Assembly (NCBI GenBank): GCA_949126835.1
Contig: OX421495.1
Location: forward strand, 19,993,079-20,057,078
DNA from: Anisus vortex
Taxonomy: Eukaryota > Mollusca > Gastropoda > Planorbidae
Length of the DNA stretch: 64,000 nucleotides
Direction: 5' to 3'
Below the pieces are notes generated by a model, which worked only from the letters and a program-made list of their open reading frames with translations, was not told where the DNA came from and ran no database searches. Position numbers and translations under genes: made by a program. Of this stretch, positions 36,489 to 49,171 are shown in pieces; positions within the stretch are counted from its first letter, which is position 1, and each line of letters starts with the position of its first letter.

Positions 36489-36530
<42 letters not shown>
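36489..36530. repeat. (TA)n microsatellite, right part
   Basis: AT dinucleotide run with one GT interruption. Confidence 0.9.
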
Positions 36531-36541
<11 letters not shown>

Positions 36542-36647
36542 GTTAACTGTGTGTGTGTGTGTGGATTCCGATCCTTATTGGTTACTTTAAAGACACATGA
36601 TCATATTGTCTCATATTTTACTTTTGCCATCTCGCTTTTGGCATGTG

Positions 36648-36718
36648 TCCTCCCTAGCTAAGTGGTTAGCATATCCGACTGCCATGCGGGTAACCTGGAT
36701 TCGATTCCCCACTGATAA
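36648..36718 (+). repeat. tRNA-like segment, probably a SINE head
   Basis: GCTAAGTGGTTAGC can form a D arm, and GGATTCGATTCCCC resembles a B box. The T stem and acceptor stem do not pair and a T run follows, so this looks like a retroposon head and not a working tRNA gene. Confidence 0.4.
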
Positions 36719-36787
36719 CTTTTTTTTTTTTAAGATTGTAAAGAATTTTAGGACCTTAAAGCTTCTTAAATGTTTTAAGTAAATAAT

Positions 36788-36880
36788 GCAGTTAATTCAC
36801 CGGACTGTCAACCGACACGTCATGTTTTCTGTCTCTGCCGCCGACCGATCCCTTCCGCCCTGCAGGGAGTTTCGGGCCTA
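36788..36880 (+). repeat. SINE-B head fragment
   Basis: GTTAATTCACCGGACTGTCAACC, then GACACGTC, then GATCCCTTCCGCCCTGCAGG match the order of the SINE at 57186-57444. It is joined directly to a reversed SINE-A. Confidence 0.55.
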
Positions 36881-36884
36881 AGTA

Positions 36885-37112
36885 AAGTACCCATCGGACC
36901 GAATTGATACATAGGTCTGGTGAAGCAGCGTTCACCAGTTACTGAGGCCACGGCATACTAAATGATTGTGTGGCCATCACTATGCGCAGCCGCCTTTACT
37001 TTACCACAACTAAGTTCAGGTACCTATCAGAGCTGGGTAGACTCAGGGACACCGTCCAGACCCGGGAAAAAATCCTAGGATTCAAACCCAGGCCTTTCGG
37101 TAAAGCTAAGCG
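36885..37112 (-). repeat. SINE-A copy
   Basis: Reversed family order: ATCGGACCGAATTGATAC, GTGAAGCAGCGTTCACCAGT, the GCCGCC block, GAGCTGGGTAGACTCAGGGA, then GGATTCAAACCCAGG as the B box. The head is partly lost. Confidence 0.85.
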
Positions 37113-37398
37113 AAATCACCTTATAAACTTATTTATTAAATTCTTTTATAGATCTATTAAATTTGGGCTTTTTGCTTGTTTCTTTCTTTGTTTGTATGTG
37201 GCGAAGAGCGAAATATTAATAAAACCCTAATGCATAACAGAAATGGATGTATAGTGTTTAAACGAACAACATTGTTTCAATGGATTGCTTAACCCTTCCC
37301 GTACCGACCTACTTCTATCTATGCTGCCTTCAGTTCCGCTATAAACGCGCCCGGGACTGTAAGGGTTAATGCATACTTTGTGAGTTCTTGTTCTATTC

Positions 37399-39661
37399 CA
37401 GGGGTCGGCAACGTTTTGCTGATAGCTGCCAAACGAAAATATGTAAATCACTCAGCTGTGACTACAGCCTGAAAGTCAATCTACTCTTCTATATTTTTCT
37501 TACATATTTTTTTTTAAAAAGACAATTAATTTATTTAGCGCCGTAGAAGTCAAAAAGCTAAGAAGGCTTATAGAGAAAATAGTTAAAGTGTATTACATTT
37601 AATAAAACAAATTATAACGCGTTTGTGATTCTGATTATCATCTTATTTATTTGCATTTATAGCATACTAGCCGGTATGTGCCGGTCCTCCGAACCGGATA
37701 AAGTTATGTTTACATTCACTCTAACTACTCAAGCAGTTACAATGAGATTGGCCGCAAGAACTACACATTATATATTTCGTATACGACTCGAATTTAAACG
37801 TGATGGAATTTTGTATTTCCCCGCTACAACATAAATTACCCATTAAAATAATTACACATTACCCATTATAACAATTTAAAAATTGCTCGCTATAAATTAC
37901 GTGAATTAAATTAAAACGTGAATATATTTTCTTCTATTCATTCATAAAGTACATTAGCAAACATTGAACCAAAGTTAATTTAAAATGAATACGCAAAATT
38001 TGATGACGTCATTAATAAAAAGACCGCTAGCTATCTCTGTGCGAAATTTGATGACGCAATAGAGAAATAATCTCCGCGGGTCCTTTTTTCTTATTTGTTT
38101 TAGCGCGATCGATCGAAAAACTATAAAAAGTTGGAACGGCAATTTTAACATGAAACCAAATTGTGTCGTTTTATTCGCGTTTTTTTACCAAACTGACCAC
38201 TGCGATCATTTTAATTTTTTTAAAACCTTGACAGTGTTCACCGCCGTAACGCAAAGAATATTTGTAGCAAATTTCACGTTTTTATGTCCAGTATTTAAAA
38301 AGATTATGCGGTATATACATACCCACATACATACACCTTTTGAGATTTACATATAGGCCTATTAATGATATACAAAATTACATTACTAAACTCTCACTTT
38401 AATGGATAATGCCTACTTTTGTCACTTAGTGATCAATATTATTATTGTAACTTCTAAAACATGCTATACTTTTCATTGCAATATTTTTATCTCAACAGAA
38501 ATTCCCAGAAATTATATTTACTTAAGGTTTTAATTTAACACAATCAGCACCAGTGATACCACTCCTTGGCTTTTTTCAATTCCAACTTCGGAAATTGGAT
38601 TTTATTTTGATGACCAAAAGCACAAGCGAACGATGATTAACAGTAATTGATACATTGTAATGATACAGAATGGGTAGTTAATGTAATGTTTATAAAATGT
38701 ACATCGACATATTTTAGTCATAAGATATTTTATAATTTTAAAATATATTTTGTAGGTTGATCCTTTTGTAGTTTAAATTGTAAGGCATTTATTCTTTTAT
38801 AAAAGAAAATAAGAAACATATGAAAAATATATACGCTAAGAAAACGGGTTAATTATCTCCCTTTAGTTAAATTAAATTTCCGAATGTCATTCAATAATGA
38901 TGCCAAACTAGTTCGTTATTTTTTGTAATATAACTAATATAAATGATTAATAGTTATTTCTTAATACAAATCCAGCATAATCTTATTGATTTCAAGATTT
39001 AATTTTTTTTTACTTTTAAAATTAATAATTTGCAGCAATTACATAAAATAATGCAAGTAAATAAGCCTCTTATATTATTAAATTAATAAAACAAACACAA
39101 TTGTTTTTAAATTACTTGTATATATTTTTAATTAAAGAAGATAAGCGAAAACATATTGTAAATGTAGTCTGTATTCTGTATCACTTAAGAAAAATGTCCG
39201 CGTCTAATAAGGTTGCAGTAAGATTACGCCAGTCAGGCTTGATGTGGCACACTCCTTGAGTTTGAAAGTTTTGCCTTTGTTAAAAAAATACAATTCTTTG
39301 AGTACTTCAATGTACTTCGAAAAAAGACCTTCTATCAAAATAGGCCTTAAGTAAATGAAGTAATTAGAATAAATGTTTTGAAGTTGATTTCACGGCAAGA
39401 TATTCCAGTGTCAATGCAAATTCATTCCAGTGATCTAACAGTTCAAGTGCTATTTGACCCCGTCCTTGTAAATATAAGTTCAACTCACTGAAATGTGTCG
39501 CTATGTCATTTAGATTCATCGGTTTAAACAGTCAATTGTCCTCATTCAATACCGGAAATACATTTATTTTCATGAAACCCTTCTTAGAGGTCTCTTTTGT
39601 GCCATTCAAAATCGCACTGCGTGCCAAAAATTGCAAGCGTACCTTATGTTGCCGACCCCTG
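37399..39661. mobile_element. hAT element, family 2, long copy
   Basis: Perfect 14-bp inverted ends CAGGGGTCGGCAAC around 2263 bp. Flanking octamers TTCTATTC and TTTTAGCC agree at five of eight positions, so the target duplication is decayed. Subterminal blocks match the MITE at 29871-30076. About 38640-39100 matches, in reverse orientation, the interior of the family 1 elements (around 1085-1360 and 17400-17680). No transposase frame was found; the longest frame is below 80 codons. Confidence 0.7.
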
Positions 39662-41344
39662 TTTTAGCCTAAAGATACTGTAACATATTTAATGATCGTA
39701 CTGTAGAAAAAAATAAATAATTGTACTGTAACTTTCTAGCAAAGTAAAGCCGGCTATCCATGACTACATTACTATATCAATAAAACTATAAAACTTCATT
39801 TTGAAATCGAACAAGTTTCCCTCAACACTGGTATGACATTAACGATGTTTCAATTGAACATTCACAATACATTTATTTATGAGTTACATTTATTTATGAG
39901 TGTTTTTGCCGCTTATTATGAAAAAACAAACTGTAAGTATTAAGGAAGCAAAATTACGGACGTCATAACAAAATTAATTGTAGAGATAAATGAAAATAAA
40001 CATTTCGTTGATGTTGTCTGTCAGAAATTATGTTTTGCTTCCTGATAGTCCGCGTCCTTTCTCTGAATTCCTTGAGACATGTCCTTTTGTACAAGAATCA
40101 TTGTTATCTTTATTTTTCTTTTCCGGGACGTTAGAGTTATGCTGAGATGTTAAAATATAATTCCTCATTCAGGAACTTCTTGGGTTTTTGAACTTTCTGT
40201 ACGCAACTTAGGCAAAACATGAGTTTCTCTTTATTAAATACATTGGTAAACGAAACCTCCATGGGCAATATTTTTCTAAGAGTAATCTTTCTTCGTCTAC
40301 AATAGAGCGTCTTGTTAAAAGACATCAGTATACTGTAAACTAACATTATAAAAACGTTCATTTAGTAAATTCATCTTTATAGAACAGCGTTTGTTAATTA
40401 AAGCGTATGGCATACCGAAATATCCTATTCTACATCTTCTAAATTTTCATAACGACAAACGTTGTTTGCAAACAGCAACCATGATACCGTATCGTCAGGG
40501 ATGAATTAGTCTATTAACATCCCCGATTTTACGGAGTTTTACGACAAATGTGCATTACGCCGACGTTAAGTATTTTTCTGACAACCCATTACCAGCTCAA
40601 ATGTCACTCGGGAAGAAAAGTAACTAGAATAAATATACAATATCTATCTATATATCTTTCTGTTATTTTTGATATTGTTATTGTTTTTGTTGTTATTGTT
40701 ATAATTAAAAGATTTATTTATTAATTAAGCTACTATTATAAGCATTTAGCTCATTGGTGACTACATATAAATATTTCTAATACTTGATTCACCAGACAAG
40801 TGAAGATCACATTTATAACTACAAGAGGCTTTAGCTTAAACATAACTTTTCATGTTATCCAGTTCTGCATAATAAATGTTATCTTTGGCAATAGACTCAA
40901 TTACGCAATAGATTGTATCTAACTGCGTGTTGATTTGTCGATTATATCTTTTATATTCCCAGTAGCCTAAACATTTATAAGATCTAAAAGAGTGATTAGT
41001 TTTGTAAAATATCTTGAATTTTGATCACCAATGCAAGTGTAAATTAACATTAATCTAATCTGCAGTTTAAGCTAATGTTTTTATTCTGCCATTCAATCTG
41101 TCGATTTTAATCTTTGCGTGTTTAACATTCGTTTATTATCGTTATCATTGCATTGTCAGTACAATCTCGGCCGTTGATTTTTCGAGTTATTGCTATTGTT
41201 GTTATCGTCACGGTCACGCCAGCATTCATCGAATGTTGTCCTTTCAGTGGCAGACGTGGAATGATGTCCTGTCACGACTTTTTTGGGGCGCGGCAAATTC
41301 ATGCTGGCCGTTGACCTGTGTTAGACAGTCTAGTTTTTGTAATT
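39662..41344. other. No gene seen
   Basis: AT-rich DNA. A short SINE-A-like scrap (AAAGTAAAGCCGGCTATCCA) lies near 39740. No gene recognised. Confidence 0.5.
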
Positions 41345-41774
41345 AATTAAGATGTGTCTTCCCACATATGCCCAAACCAGATGAAAATGACCCAATAAAT
41401 GCCCTACAAGGACAAGAACAAGTGACAATCTTTCGCCTGCGCACAGGACACATAGGCCTACCGCTCAACTCGCACCTTAACCGCATCAAACCAGAAAAAG
41501 CTGCAACATGCCCCACTCTGTAAACACCAAAATGAAACAGTTGCCCATCACCTTTTTGGCTGTCCGGCACTACAGGGCATGCGAAATGTCAACCCTTCCA
41601 GAACACTCTATACTCTATATTCTAACTACGAACAGCTACAAAAAGTCTGCAATTTCACCACCATAGCCCCAGGCAGAAAGGGCAAGTGCCTAGGTGGCTT
41701 CTGGATCAGGATGATACTGACTTTAATTAATTCAATGTAATATATCCTCTTGAAGCCGTTACTACATAAATAAA
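41345..41774 (+). pseudogene. LINE 3' remnant (polymerase C-terminus)
   Basis: The plus strand translates to VTIFRLRTGHIGLPLNSHLN and RIKPEKAATCP, then after a one-base shift CPLCKHQNETVAHHLFGCPA. The I.RLRTGH motif followed by a CPLC...HHLFGC zinc-knuckle-like segment is typical of the C-terminal part of some LINE polymerases. A homologous piece lies at 59495-59790. Strongly 5'-truncated and frameshifted. Confidence 0.75.
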
Positions 41775-41785
41775 CGAAACTATAA

Positions 41786-42066
41786 AAAAAAAGTGAAGTC
41801 ATCCTGTCAATGACTCGATGACCAAATTTGATCCATAAGGATGGTGAAGCAGCGCTTACCAGTTTCTGTGGCCACTGCATACTAGGTTATTGTGCGGTCA
41901 GCACAATGCACAGCCGCATTTACTTTACCCAAACTAAGGTCATTTATCCATCGGAGCTGGGTATACTCGGGTACACCCTCCACACTTTAGAAAAAGAAAT
42001 AGCCTGCACCAAGATTCAAACCCAGGCTCTTCTGTACGCCAGCCGAACGCGCTACCGCTCGGCCAC
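41786..42066 (-). repeat. SINE-A, full-length copy
   Basis: Contains reversed body, B box (rc of GGGTTTGAATCTTGG) and A box region (rc of TGGCCGAGCGGTAGCGCGTT). Flanked by CGAAACTATAA (41775-41785) and CGAAACTACAA (42067-42077), a ten-of-eleven target duplication. Confidence 0.9.
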
Positions 42067-42579
42067 CGAAACTACAAGTGCAGTATAATTTAAGAATGCG
42101 AAAGTCATATGCAGAAAAATACAATGAAAATAAAATGACAATTCGATTGCAATCTGATACATTTTTAAATGTATGATACTAATAATAAATAAATATTAAG
42201 TACAATGTAAATGCCTATTGCGATACCCATTGGTCAAGTTAAAGAAAGACCTTATCAGTTCTCACATCCTTACAGAAGATAATGGTTTTCATAAAGGCTC
42301 TGTCAAGCCTGAGCTTTGTTGGTAGACTAATGCATTTGCTGGAACAGATTCTGTTTAGTCTAGCCATTGCCATCATTGCTGACCCAATCCTAGCTCGGAT
42401 TTCTACCTCACAGCTTCCGTCTACGGATAGGATAACTTCTAGAATTAAATTTTGACATTTAAATAACATTGATAGACTTTTAACTTAGATTTAAATGTTT
42501 AAGTTTAACAACACAATTTTTGCTTTGCTATAAAATGAAGGGGAACAATAGATGATAATCACCAAAACAGAAACTTACT

Positions 42580-44110
42580 CTACGTAATGTTGTAGAAAAT
42601 CTTAGAGCGGTTTATTACCAAAGGCCCGCACCATAAACAGAAATAATAAAGACTAAGGTGAGATAAACCCTGAAGTAGAAGCGGCCTTCAAAAGCAACAT
42701 GACTCGTGACCAAACTGTTATCAGGAATGAGTTAAGAGTTGAGAATCTTGTGCGTAATATAAATTGTGATCCGACTGAAATGTTTGAAATAGAATAACAT
42801 TTTAGATTCTCTAATAAATTAATGTTCAATATATTATATGTTTTACTGTAACAAAGCTTTTACAGTAAACCAAATATTAATCATTTAGTTGTTAGCTTCA
42901 AAAGGCACATAATTACAATATATGTATATAAATCAATTTAATTGACTATATTTAAGGTTCTACTTTGAGAAATATATTTTTATTTTGTTTTCAAGAAAAT
43001 AAAATGAACTGTGTTTTGTGTGATCAAATTGAGGTTAACCACAGTTTAATGTCAATCTGAGCTAAAGTATGGCATTTCATTTTTAAAGCCACACGATATA
43101 TAATTAGTTTTCAAAAGTTTCGCACTGTAATTACTTAGAGTAGCCTAGATAAAGCTTTGTATTGATGACACATATATATAACAAGTAAAAAATTACATAT
43201 TTATTTAGCGTGTTTCATACCAACGTTTTCGAATGCGCTTTACATTTACCATCTGTTATTTAAATAAATCGACAAAAACACATAAAGTTTTTCAAGAAGG
43301 GATAATAATTACTTCGGCGGAATAAAGAGTTGTGACCCAAGGTTAGAATTTATCACGTGATTCTAAATCATTTAACACAATTTCAAAACAAAGAAAAGTT
43401 TAAGTTACGTCTCCTGATAATGCTGTGTTCAAAATGTACTTATTATTTAAGTGTCTAGTTAAAACGTAGTTATAGACTGAATAGTGCATCAGTTCAACTA
43501 TAACTAAAGTCAAAACACGTTATTTGTGAACATATTGTATTGGCATTCGAGAAAATTTCCTTGATATAAATTATTAAATGAAATCTATTTGTTCAAGTTC
43601 ACAATAAGTCGAGGATTCCACGCGAATGGTTAGCATTAGCTTTTAGGAGGTAATCTACTCGGCCACTTATTGTAATTCAGACCTTCAGAGCGTATATATA
43701 TTCAAAGGTAAAAAACTAAACAACAAAAACCTAAAAACAAAACTGCCTTAAAGTATTGAAAAAAACAAACAACGTTACTTAGATTTGGAAACTTGGCATG
43801 CAAAGACTTTGAAAGAAAACAAAGTGAACATAATGTGAGCATAAAGTGAACATAGAGTAAACATAATGTGAACATCGGTGCACAGCTTTGACGAAAGTTC
43901 AAATATTTGTTGATGTTTGTATTCTTTACCATGAACAACACTCTTTTTTATTTTCAAGATTTGCTGTAAGCCAACAAAAAGTGGTTATTGTCTTCCACTG
44001 CTGGCAGTCAAGACTTCAAAAATCGCCACGAAATGTTAATATAAATGTTTATCTTCACTCAAACAATAAATCATGTTGGTTAGATCTAGATTACCTCTTT
44101 TTGTGTCTTA
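42580..44110 (+). repeat. Upstream module of receptor 3, shared with 4psi
   Basis: Several blocks align in order with 51555-52955. They include AAACAGAAATAATRAAG, GTAGAAGCGGCC, the ATCACGTGATTCTAA site and ACTTATTATTT. The last block, ACGAAAGTTCAAATA to the CTGCTGG..GTC..GACTT segment, lies 150-390 bp before the start codon. It is part of the duplicated unit and possibly contains the promoter. The 79-codon frame inside (43888-44127) is not called as a gene. Confidence 0.7.
43352..43361. promoter_or_regulatory. Conserved ATCACGTGAT palindrome (E-box type)
   Basis: A palindrome containing CACGTG, followed by TCTAAAT, 914 bp before the receptor 3 start. The same extended site is found upstream of 4psi and of receptor 5. 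CACGTG is the core for bHLH/bZIP-type factors; the binding factor is unknown. Confidence 0.4.
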
Positions 44111-44275
44111 AACTTTTTAACACGTAGAAGCCGAGAAGACACTAACAAATCATATTAATCCAACAGAACTGCAAACTAACGAAATGAACACTACCGATCA
44201 TTATTTGATCTAATTTGTAATATTTTTTTTTTAATTGTCTCATTTTTTTTTCTTAACTTAAGAGAGAAACTAAGG

Positions 44276-45340
44276 ATGTCACAATGGAATAACACAAGTT
44301 ACGTTTGGTCTGTTGATGAAATGGTGACGATACAATTTGGAGAAAGTTTGATGAGTTTGTCACAACGAGAAGTGTTTGAAATCATGAACCTAAATGTTAT
44401 CATTCAAATTATATTAGTATTCGGAATAATCTCCAATGCTATCACGATCACTGTGTTCTTCAAACAAGGCTTCAACACCGCCATTAACGTCAGCTTCACT
44501 GGTCTGGCTATTTCTGACTTCTGCAGCCTGCTGGTCACGCAGTGGTGCGTTGTATGTTTCAACCCGCTCATCGCCAGTTCGGGAATCCCCATGATTCCGG
44601 CCGAGGTGCAGCTCTTGACTGCGGGTATTCCCCTTCTGTGCATCTCGCGTATCACCGGCTGGATCACGGCTTACATCACGGCTGAGAGGTGCTTGAGTAT
44701 TTACGCCCCGCTGTCGGTGAGAATGATCATAACCCCACAAAGATCCGCCTTTATCATTGCTTTCATCTACACTTTAACAATACTGACGTTAATTCCGGAA
44801 TATCTCACAATGTACATCGACTGGAAATTTGACCAAAAAAGAAATTCGACGGTTCTAGGAATTCTTTATACAAGTAGTACACTAGACACTGGACTGCCCT
44901 TTCTTCTTTATACTCTTTACATGTTAATAGCCTTCGTGGCTGTGGTCACACTGACGACCACGCTTGTTGTCAAACTCAAGCATAAATCAAAATGGCGGAA
45001 TGTTCAGTCCAACGCTGACAACTCCGGCAGTATTTCCACCCGAGATAGGAAGTCCTCCATTATAGCTATTGCTATAGCCACTGTCATGATCATATTATTC
45101 ACTCCCTCCGTGTGCATCACCGTCACCTCTTTGATTGTCACGGACTTAAGTATAGGCGGAAGGTTCTCAAACCTCTTCATTGTGGTCTGGTCCTACAGTC
45201 TCATGTTTGAAGTGACCAACGCGAGTCTCTCCCTTGTCCTGTATTATGTCGTGAGTTCAAAGTTCAGGAAAACTTGTCAAGAGCTTATGCCGGTTTGTAA
45301 ATGTTTACATCATCAGAGTTTAAATTTAAAAAAAAATTAA
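44276..45340 (+). CDS. Class A GPCR, chemosensory-type (receptor 3)
   Basis: A 354-residue single-exon receptor. TM1 about 36-62 (N54), TM2 70-94 (LAISD, D81), TM3 116-142 with E137-R138-C139, TM4 157-178 ending IPEYL, TM5 207-234, TM6 261-288 (FTP 275-277), TM7 299-325. In TM7 the NPxxY position reads SLVLY (319-323), so both Asn7.49 and Pro7.50 are lost, while N315 is kept. N5/N6 and N190 (NST in loop 2) are possible glycosylation sites. Loop 2 has IDWKFDQKRNS and no Cys; C94 lies at the top of TM2. C-tail with Cys cluster (CQELMPVCKC), possible palmitoylation. Closely related to receptor 5 and to 4psi. A young LTR retrotransposon begins 240 bp after the stop. Confidence 0.92.
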   Translation: MSQWNNTSYVWSVDEMVTIQFGESLMSLSQREVFEIMNLNVIIQIILVFGIISNAITITVFFKQGFNTAINVSFTGLAISDFCSLLVTQWCVVCFNPLIASSGIPMIPAEVQLLTAGIPLLCISRITGWITAYITAERCLSIYAPLSVRMIITPQRSAFIIAFIYTLTILTLIPEYLTMYIDWKFDQKRNSTVLGILYTSSTLDTGLPFLLYTLYMLIAFVAVVTLTTTLVVKLKHKSKWRNVQSNADNSGSISTRDRKSSIIAIAIATVMIILFTPSVCITVTSLIVTDLSIGGRFSNLFIVVWSYSLMFEVTNASLSLVLYYVVSSKFRKTCQELMPVCKCLHHQSLNLKKN

Positions 45341-45574
45341 GAACTTATATTCCATCTTTTTTTCCAACTTTATTTTGCTTTTAGTCAGTACTACAATCAC
45401 GATTTAAAGCCAGTTCAGTTTGTTCATTTAAAATCTATAAAAACCACGTTTTCAAATACAATTTTTAAATAAAATAAAATTTTATATGGTTTTCAATTCT
45501 CTGAATGAAATTAGAAGACATTACCAAACTAATAACCCTTCTAAAAATATTTATATACAAATTTAGTACTTTTT

Positions 45575-45579
45575 ACAGA
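45575..45579. repeat. Target-site duplication, left (ACAGA)
   Basis: Matches ACAGA at 50498-50502 exactly, bounding the LTR element. Confidence 0.9.
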
Positions 45580-46894
45580 TGTGGCGTTTCGGGAGAAGAT
45601 TAACGTCACACGCAACTAAGAAAGGTCTTAGATGTAATCCGCTCTTATAAGATACTATAATCATCTCATATGTACGTACAAACCACTGACACTATGTGCC
45701 ACTATTGAATGTCTGATTGGAGTAAGAATGTGTCTTTCCTTTCTATCTCCTATATTATTTAACATTAAAGTATTTAGCTTGCATTGAATTTTATTTACAT
45801 ATATGTATACGTTCTGCATGCTTATCAGTATATTACTTATTGTTATACGATTAGTCATTGATATTAGTTCCCATTCATGTACATTATAAATGTTGTAGCA
45901 CGTGTGTGTTCCTCCCCCCTCCCCGCCCCATGCCCTCGGAACAAGGCCAGGGTCATACCTGACGCAACCAAGCTAAGCCCCCCACCCCACAGTCTCTTCG
46001 ACCAGATCACAGGAAATTCACATCTCAATGACGGTTCTTCCCCTGGTCAGAGAATAGGGAACTTGGAATCTTTGATGCAGGACCCCGACGGACAAGAGAG
46101 AAAACTCTGACCAACAACACAGGGCCTTCGAAGTTTCCCTACCGCCGCGTCTTCTCCCCCTCCCCGCACCCCCTCCCCACTACCGTTTGGTACTTATTTT
46201 CACATGCCAATCAATCAAATGTTGAATTGAAGAGACATGTTGACCAATCGGATACGCTATCTACGGGTCAATCTTACCCTTGCCCCTCCCCCCTCATTAC
46301 AATCACGTGGGGAGTTGCAACCTAACTTGTTGTTTGACATGTAATGTAAATGTAAGTTAGTTTTAGGTCAGTCTGGCTTAAGGAGTCTCGAGGGTTGGAT
46401 GCCCCGAGCTCCAACAGCACCACGCGGTGCTATAGTCTGTTGTAGAGTCCTTGTTAGGACTATCTGCTACATATAGTTTAAGCCTATGATTAAATGTACA
46501 CTCTTTATCACTTGTATTTGGATTGTATGAATTATGTGCTCATGTCAGCAATGATTGAATACGGACTTTCACGTGAATAAAATATTCGTTGTTACAATAC
46601 GCCTTGCTTATCGATTGATAGAATACCTGTTTGTGTGACGTCCAGTGACAGTGTCAATTAGTCAACAGTTTAACTCAACCTACGTATTAACGAGCCAAAC
46701 GAAACCTGGATATAAATTTGTCTTAGAATCACCTAGGAATCATCTGCACTTCGGGACCACATACCACCTAGAAAACCTGCCTAAATCACCCCTCCCCATC
46801 ACCCTGTGTACCTGCTGAGTTATCCACTAAGTCTGCACTGATAGCCTAGGCTAATTGCAGGCTCGGTGACAGAATCTTAGACCAGCACGCCACA
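45580..46894 (+). mobile_element. Left LTR
   Basis: A 1315-bp terminal repeat starting TGTGGCG and ending CGCCACA (perfect 7-bp inverted ends with TG...CA). Polyadenylation signal AATAAA at 46576-46581. It matches the right LTR along its full length with about four substitutions by eye. A hairpin-prone region (GGATGCCCCGAGCTCC; CCACGCGGTGCTAT) lies near 46395-46440. Confidence 0.95.
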
Positions 46895-46896
46895 CC

Positions 46897-46914
46897 TGGG
46901 GGCTCGTCCGGGAT
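46897..46914 (+). other. Primer binding site, tRNA-Pro type
   Basis: TGGGGGCTCGTCCGGGAT begins two bases after the left LTR. This 18-mer is the tRNA-Pro-complementary site known from gammaretroviruses and some LTR retrotransposons. Its place and sequence fix the element's strand as plus. Confidence 0.92.
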
Positions 46915-49171
46915 TAGTCTCGCTTGACGTACATGGATAAGTACTCACGCTCAACATTGAACTCTGTGCTATGATATTCTTCACGTGATGAAAGACTGGG
47001 GGCTTAAGGTTTCATCAGGTGAGCGAACTGTGTTATTTGACTCCACTGCAAACACTCATCTATCATCGTAGAATTATACGTCAACTCTTGTTTCTGCCAA
47101 CGCTATACGATTGAAATATATCGCCTTGCCTGTTCGGATTATTTGCTGTATTACGTTCATTTGTCGGCTTCACGCCACAATAACAAAATCGCCACTCATG
47201 TTTGGATAACTTGCTTTATTATGTTAGATGTCGGCCGAAGTGCCACTAATAACAACGTCGTTTTCCTGCTCGGATTAGCTCCCGTACAACTCTGCACACT
47301 ATAGGCTTGCCGAATGCCGATAGTCAATAGGCATATCGCCATTTCTGCTTTGGATTAGCTCATGCGTAACGAAATTATTTGCCAGATCGGGCATAACTAT
47401 GTCCGCCAAATACTGTGAACCAGTACCCGCCCTGAGAAACACTGCAAATATTCGCGCCCACCGGGCCGCAATCCAGCCTGCAATCTTCAACATTGCATAT
47501 GTTCGCCCATTCAGCTCTAATTCTTGGATACTTTCAGCCACGTTCGCACTGGATTAAACTGTCATCAGCAGTACGTTTCCTGGAAGCTGACATTATTGCC
47601 TTTAGATTGGAGTATGTTAACTGTTATCGGATTACCATGTGTATATAATATTAACTTTTGATGAACCGTGTTCCTTACACAATGCGTTGGATAATAAATG
47701 TGTTAGATTTAAAGACTGCCTACGGGCCAATTGACTGTTCTTAAAGCGATACACAACTGATGTCATCCGATGTCATCTGATGTGCCAGACCACTCTGACG
47801 TCAAGATTCAAGACCCCGCGGTCTAGCGTGAAAGAAAATGAATGTGTATAAATAAAACGGTGAGTGGCATATATGTAGTGGTCAAATGTACGTACAGAGA
47901 TATTATTGGTAGCGAATTAACTAATTGCTCTTTATCAGTTTTACAAATTATAAAATTGTAATAGAGAAAGTAAAATGATTTAATCTTACTCTTACACAGT
48001 AGCCAAAGAAATTGACGCCCCACTGCCAGTCCCCCCTCCCTCTCAGCCCCCCCCCCCGACGCCAGGTAAAACTAAATCTGCCCTGGGCATCTGGTCAGCG
48101 AGACATGACGCGTGTAAGGGCCGTAACTCGCCCCCCCCCCACACTTCTCTCCCAGCCGATAAACTGTATTGAACTGTTAAACAATGAGAAATGTAATGCT
48201 TGAGAAAAGAAGAGAAGCGAATAGAGTAACAATTAAAGTGAAACTATGTCCGTGTTTTAGCTCTAGGGCCCAATAATTGCAAACGAACGACAACATTGGT
48301 ATTATTTCCTGGCCTATCACGCCAGAGGAAAACTGGACTTTCCGCCTTACTCCGCCCCCCCCCCCCACTAGGAGTCACTCGCGCGTGAGAAATCAGAATC
48401 CACGTGATCAGAAACACTAGTGTTTAGGCTTGTGTTGGGGTCAGCTGCACGCGCTCACACAACGCCCGCCGCCGCCCCCCCCCCCCAGAAGAATGTTCAC
48501 TAGACCAGTAATGCATGTACATATACGTTAAGCAAAGGACTCCGCTGCCCCACCCTCTATGACTCCGTCATAGATCCCTGATATTTACGTGTGAGCCAGA
48601 TCCCCTCACCTGTCCGCTTTAGCGCGAGGCAGGGAGTGAACTGGTGGACCTGATAGTTCGATCAGCAATTCGATCCCTATCACCCAGTTTTGGCATCCCG
48701 TCTCGGACTTCCTCCAATTTCGTGGACCCTACTGCCGAGGTCGAATTATTATTATTATTATGCTTATAATTATTATAATAAAGTGAATCCCGCATTTATA
48801 GCACATAGAAAGCATGAAATAAATAGATTTCCTAGCTAGTGCCTATCAATATATGAAAAGTAAGGACCTAAGACAGTCACAGACAAACGATAAAATGAAT
48901 AAACCGTGTCAAAAAACTTGCAAATAAATGGGACGAACCTAGACTAAGCATTATGCCGGTATAGATTTAAAGTACTGTAAGGAACGCTAAAGCATGCTTT
49001 TCTCCTCCGTCCATAACAGAAAAACGTAAGAATTCGCCCCGTCACCCCTTACCGCCTTGTCTCGACCCCCCCCCCTCTTCGCGTCGATGGTCCAGAACTC
49101 TCATAGTGTAAATAGTAAGTGAAGTACCTATAATGGGTCAAATCTTTCATTATATGAAAGCTTTAAAACAT

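Noticed and set aside
36648..36718. A functional tRNA gene
   Set aside because: D arm is good but T stem and acceptor stem do not pair. More likely a SINE head.
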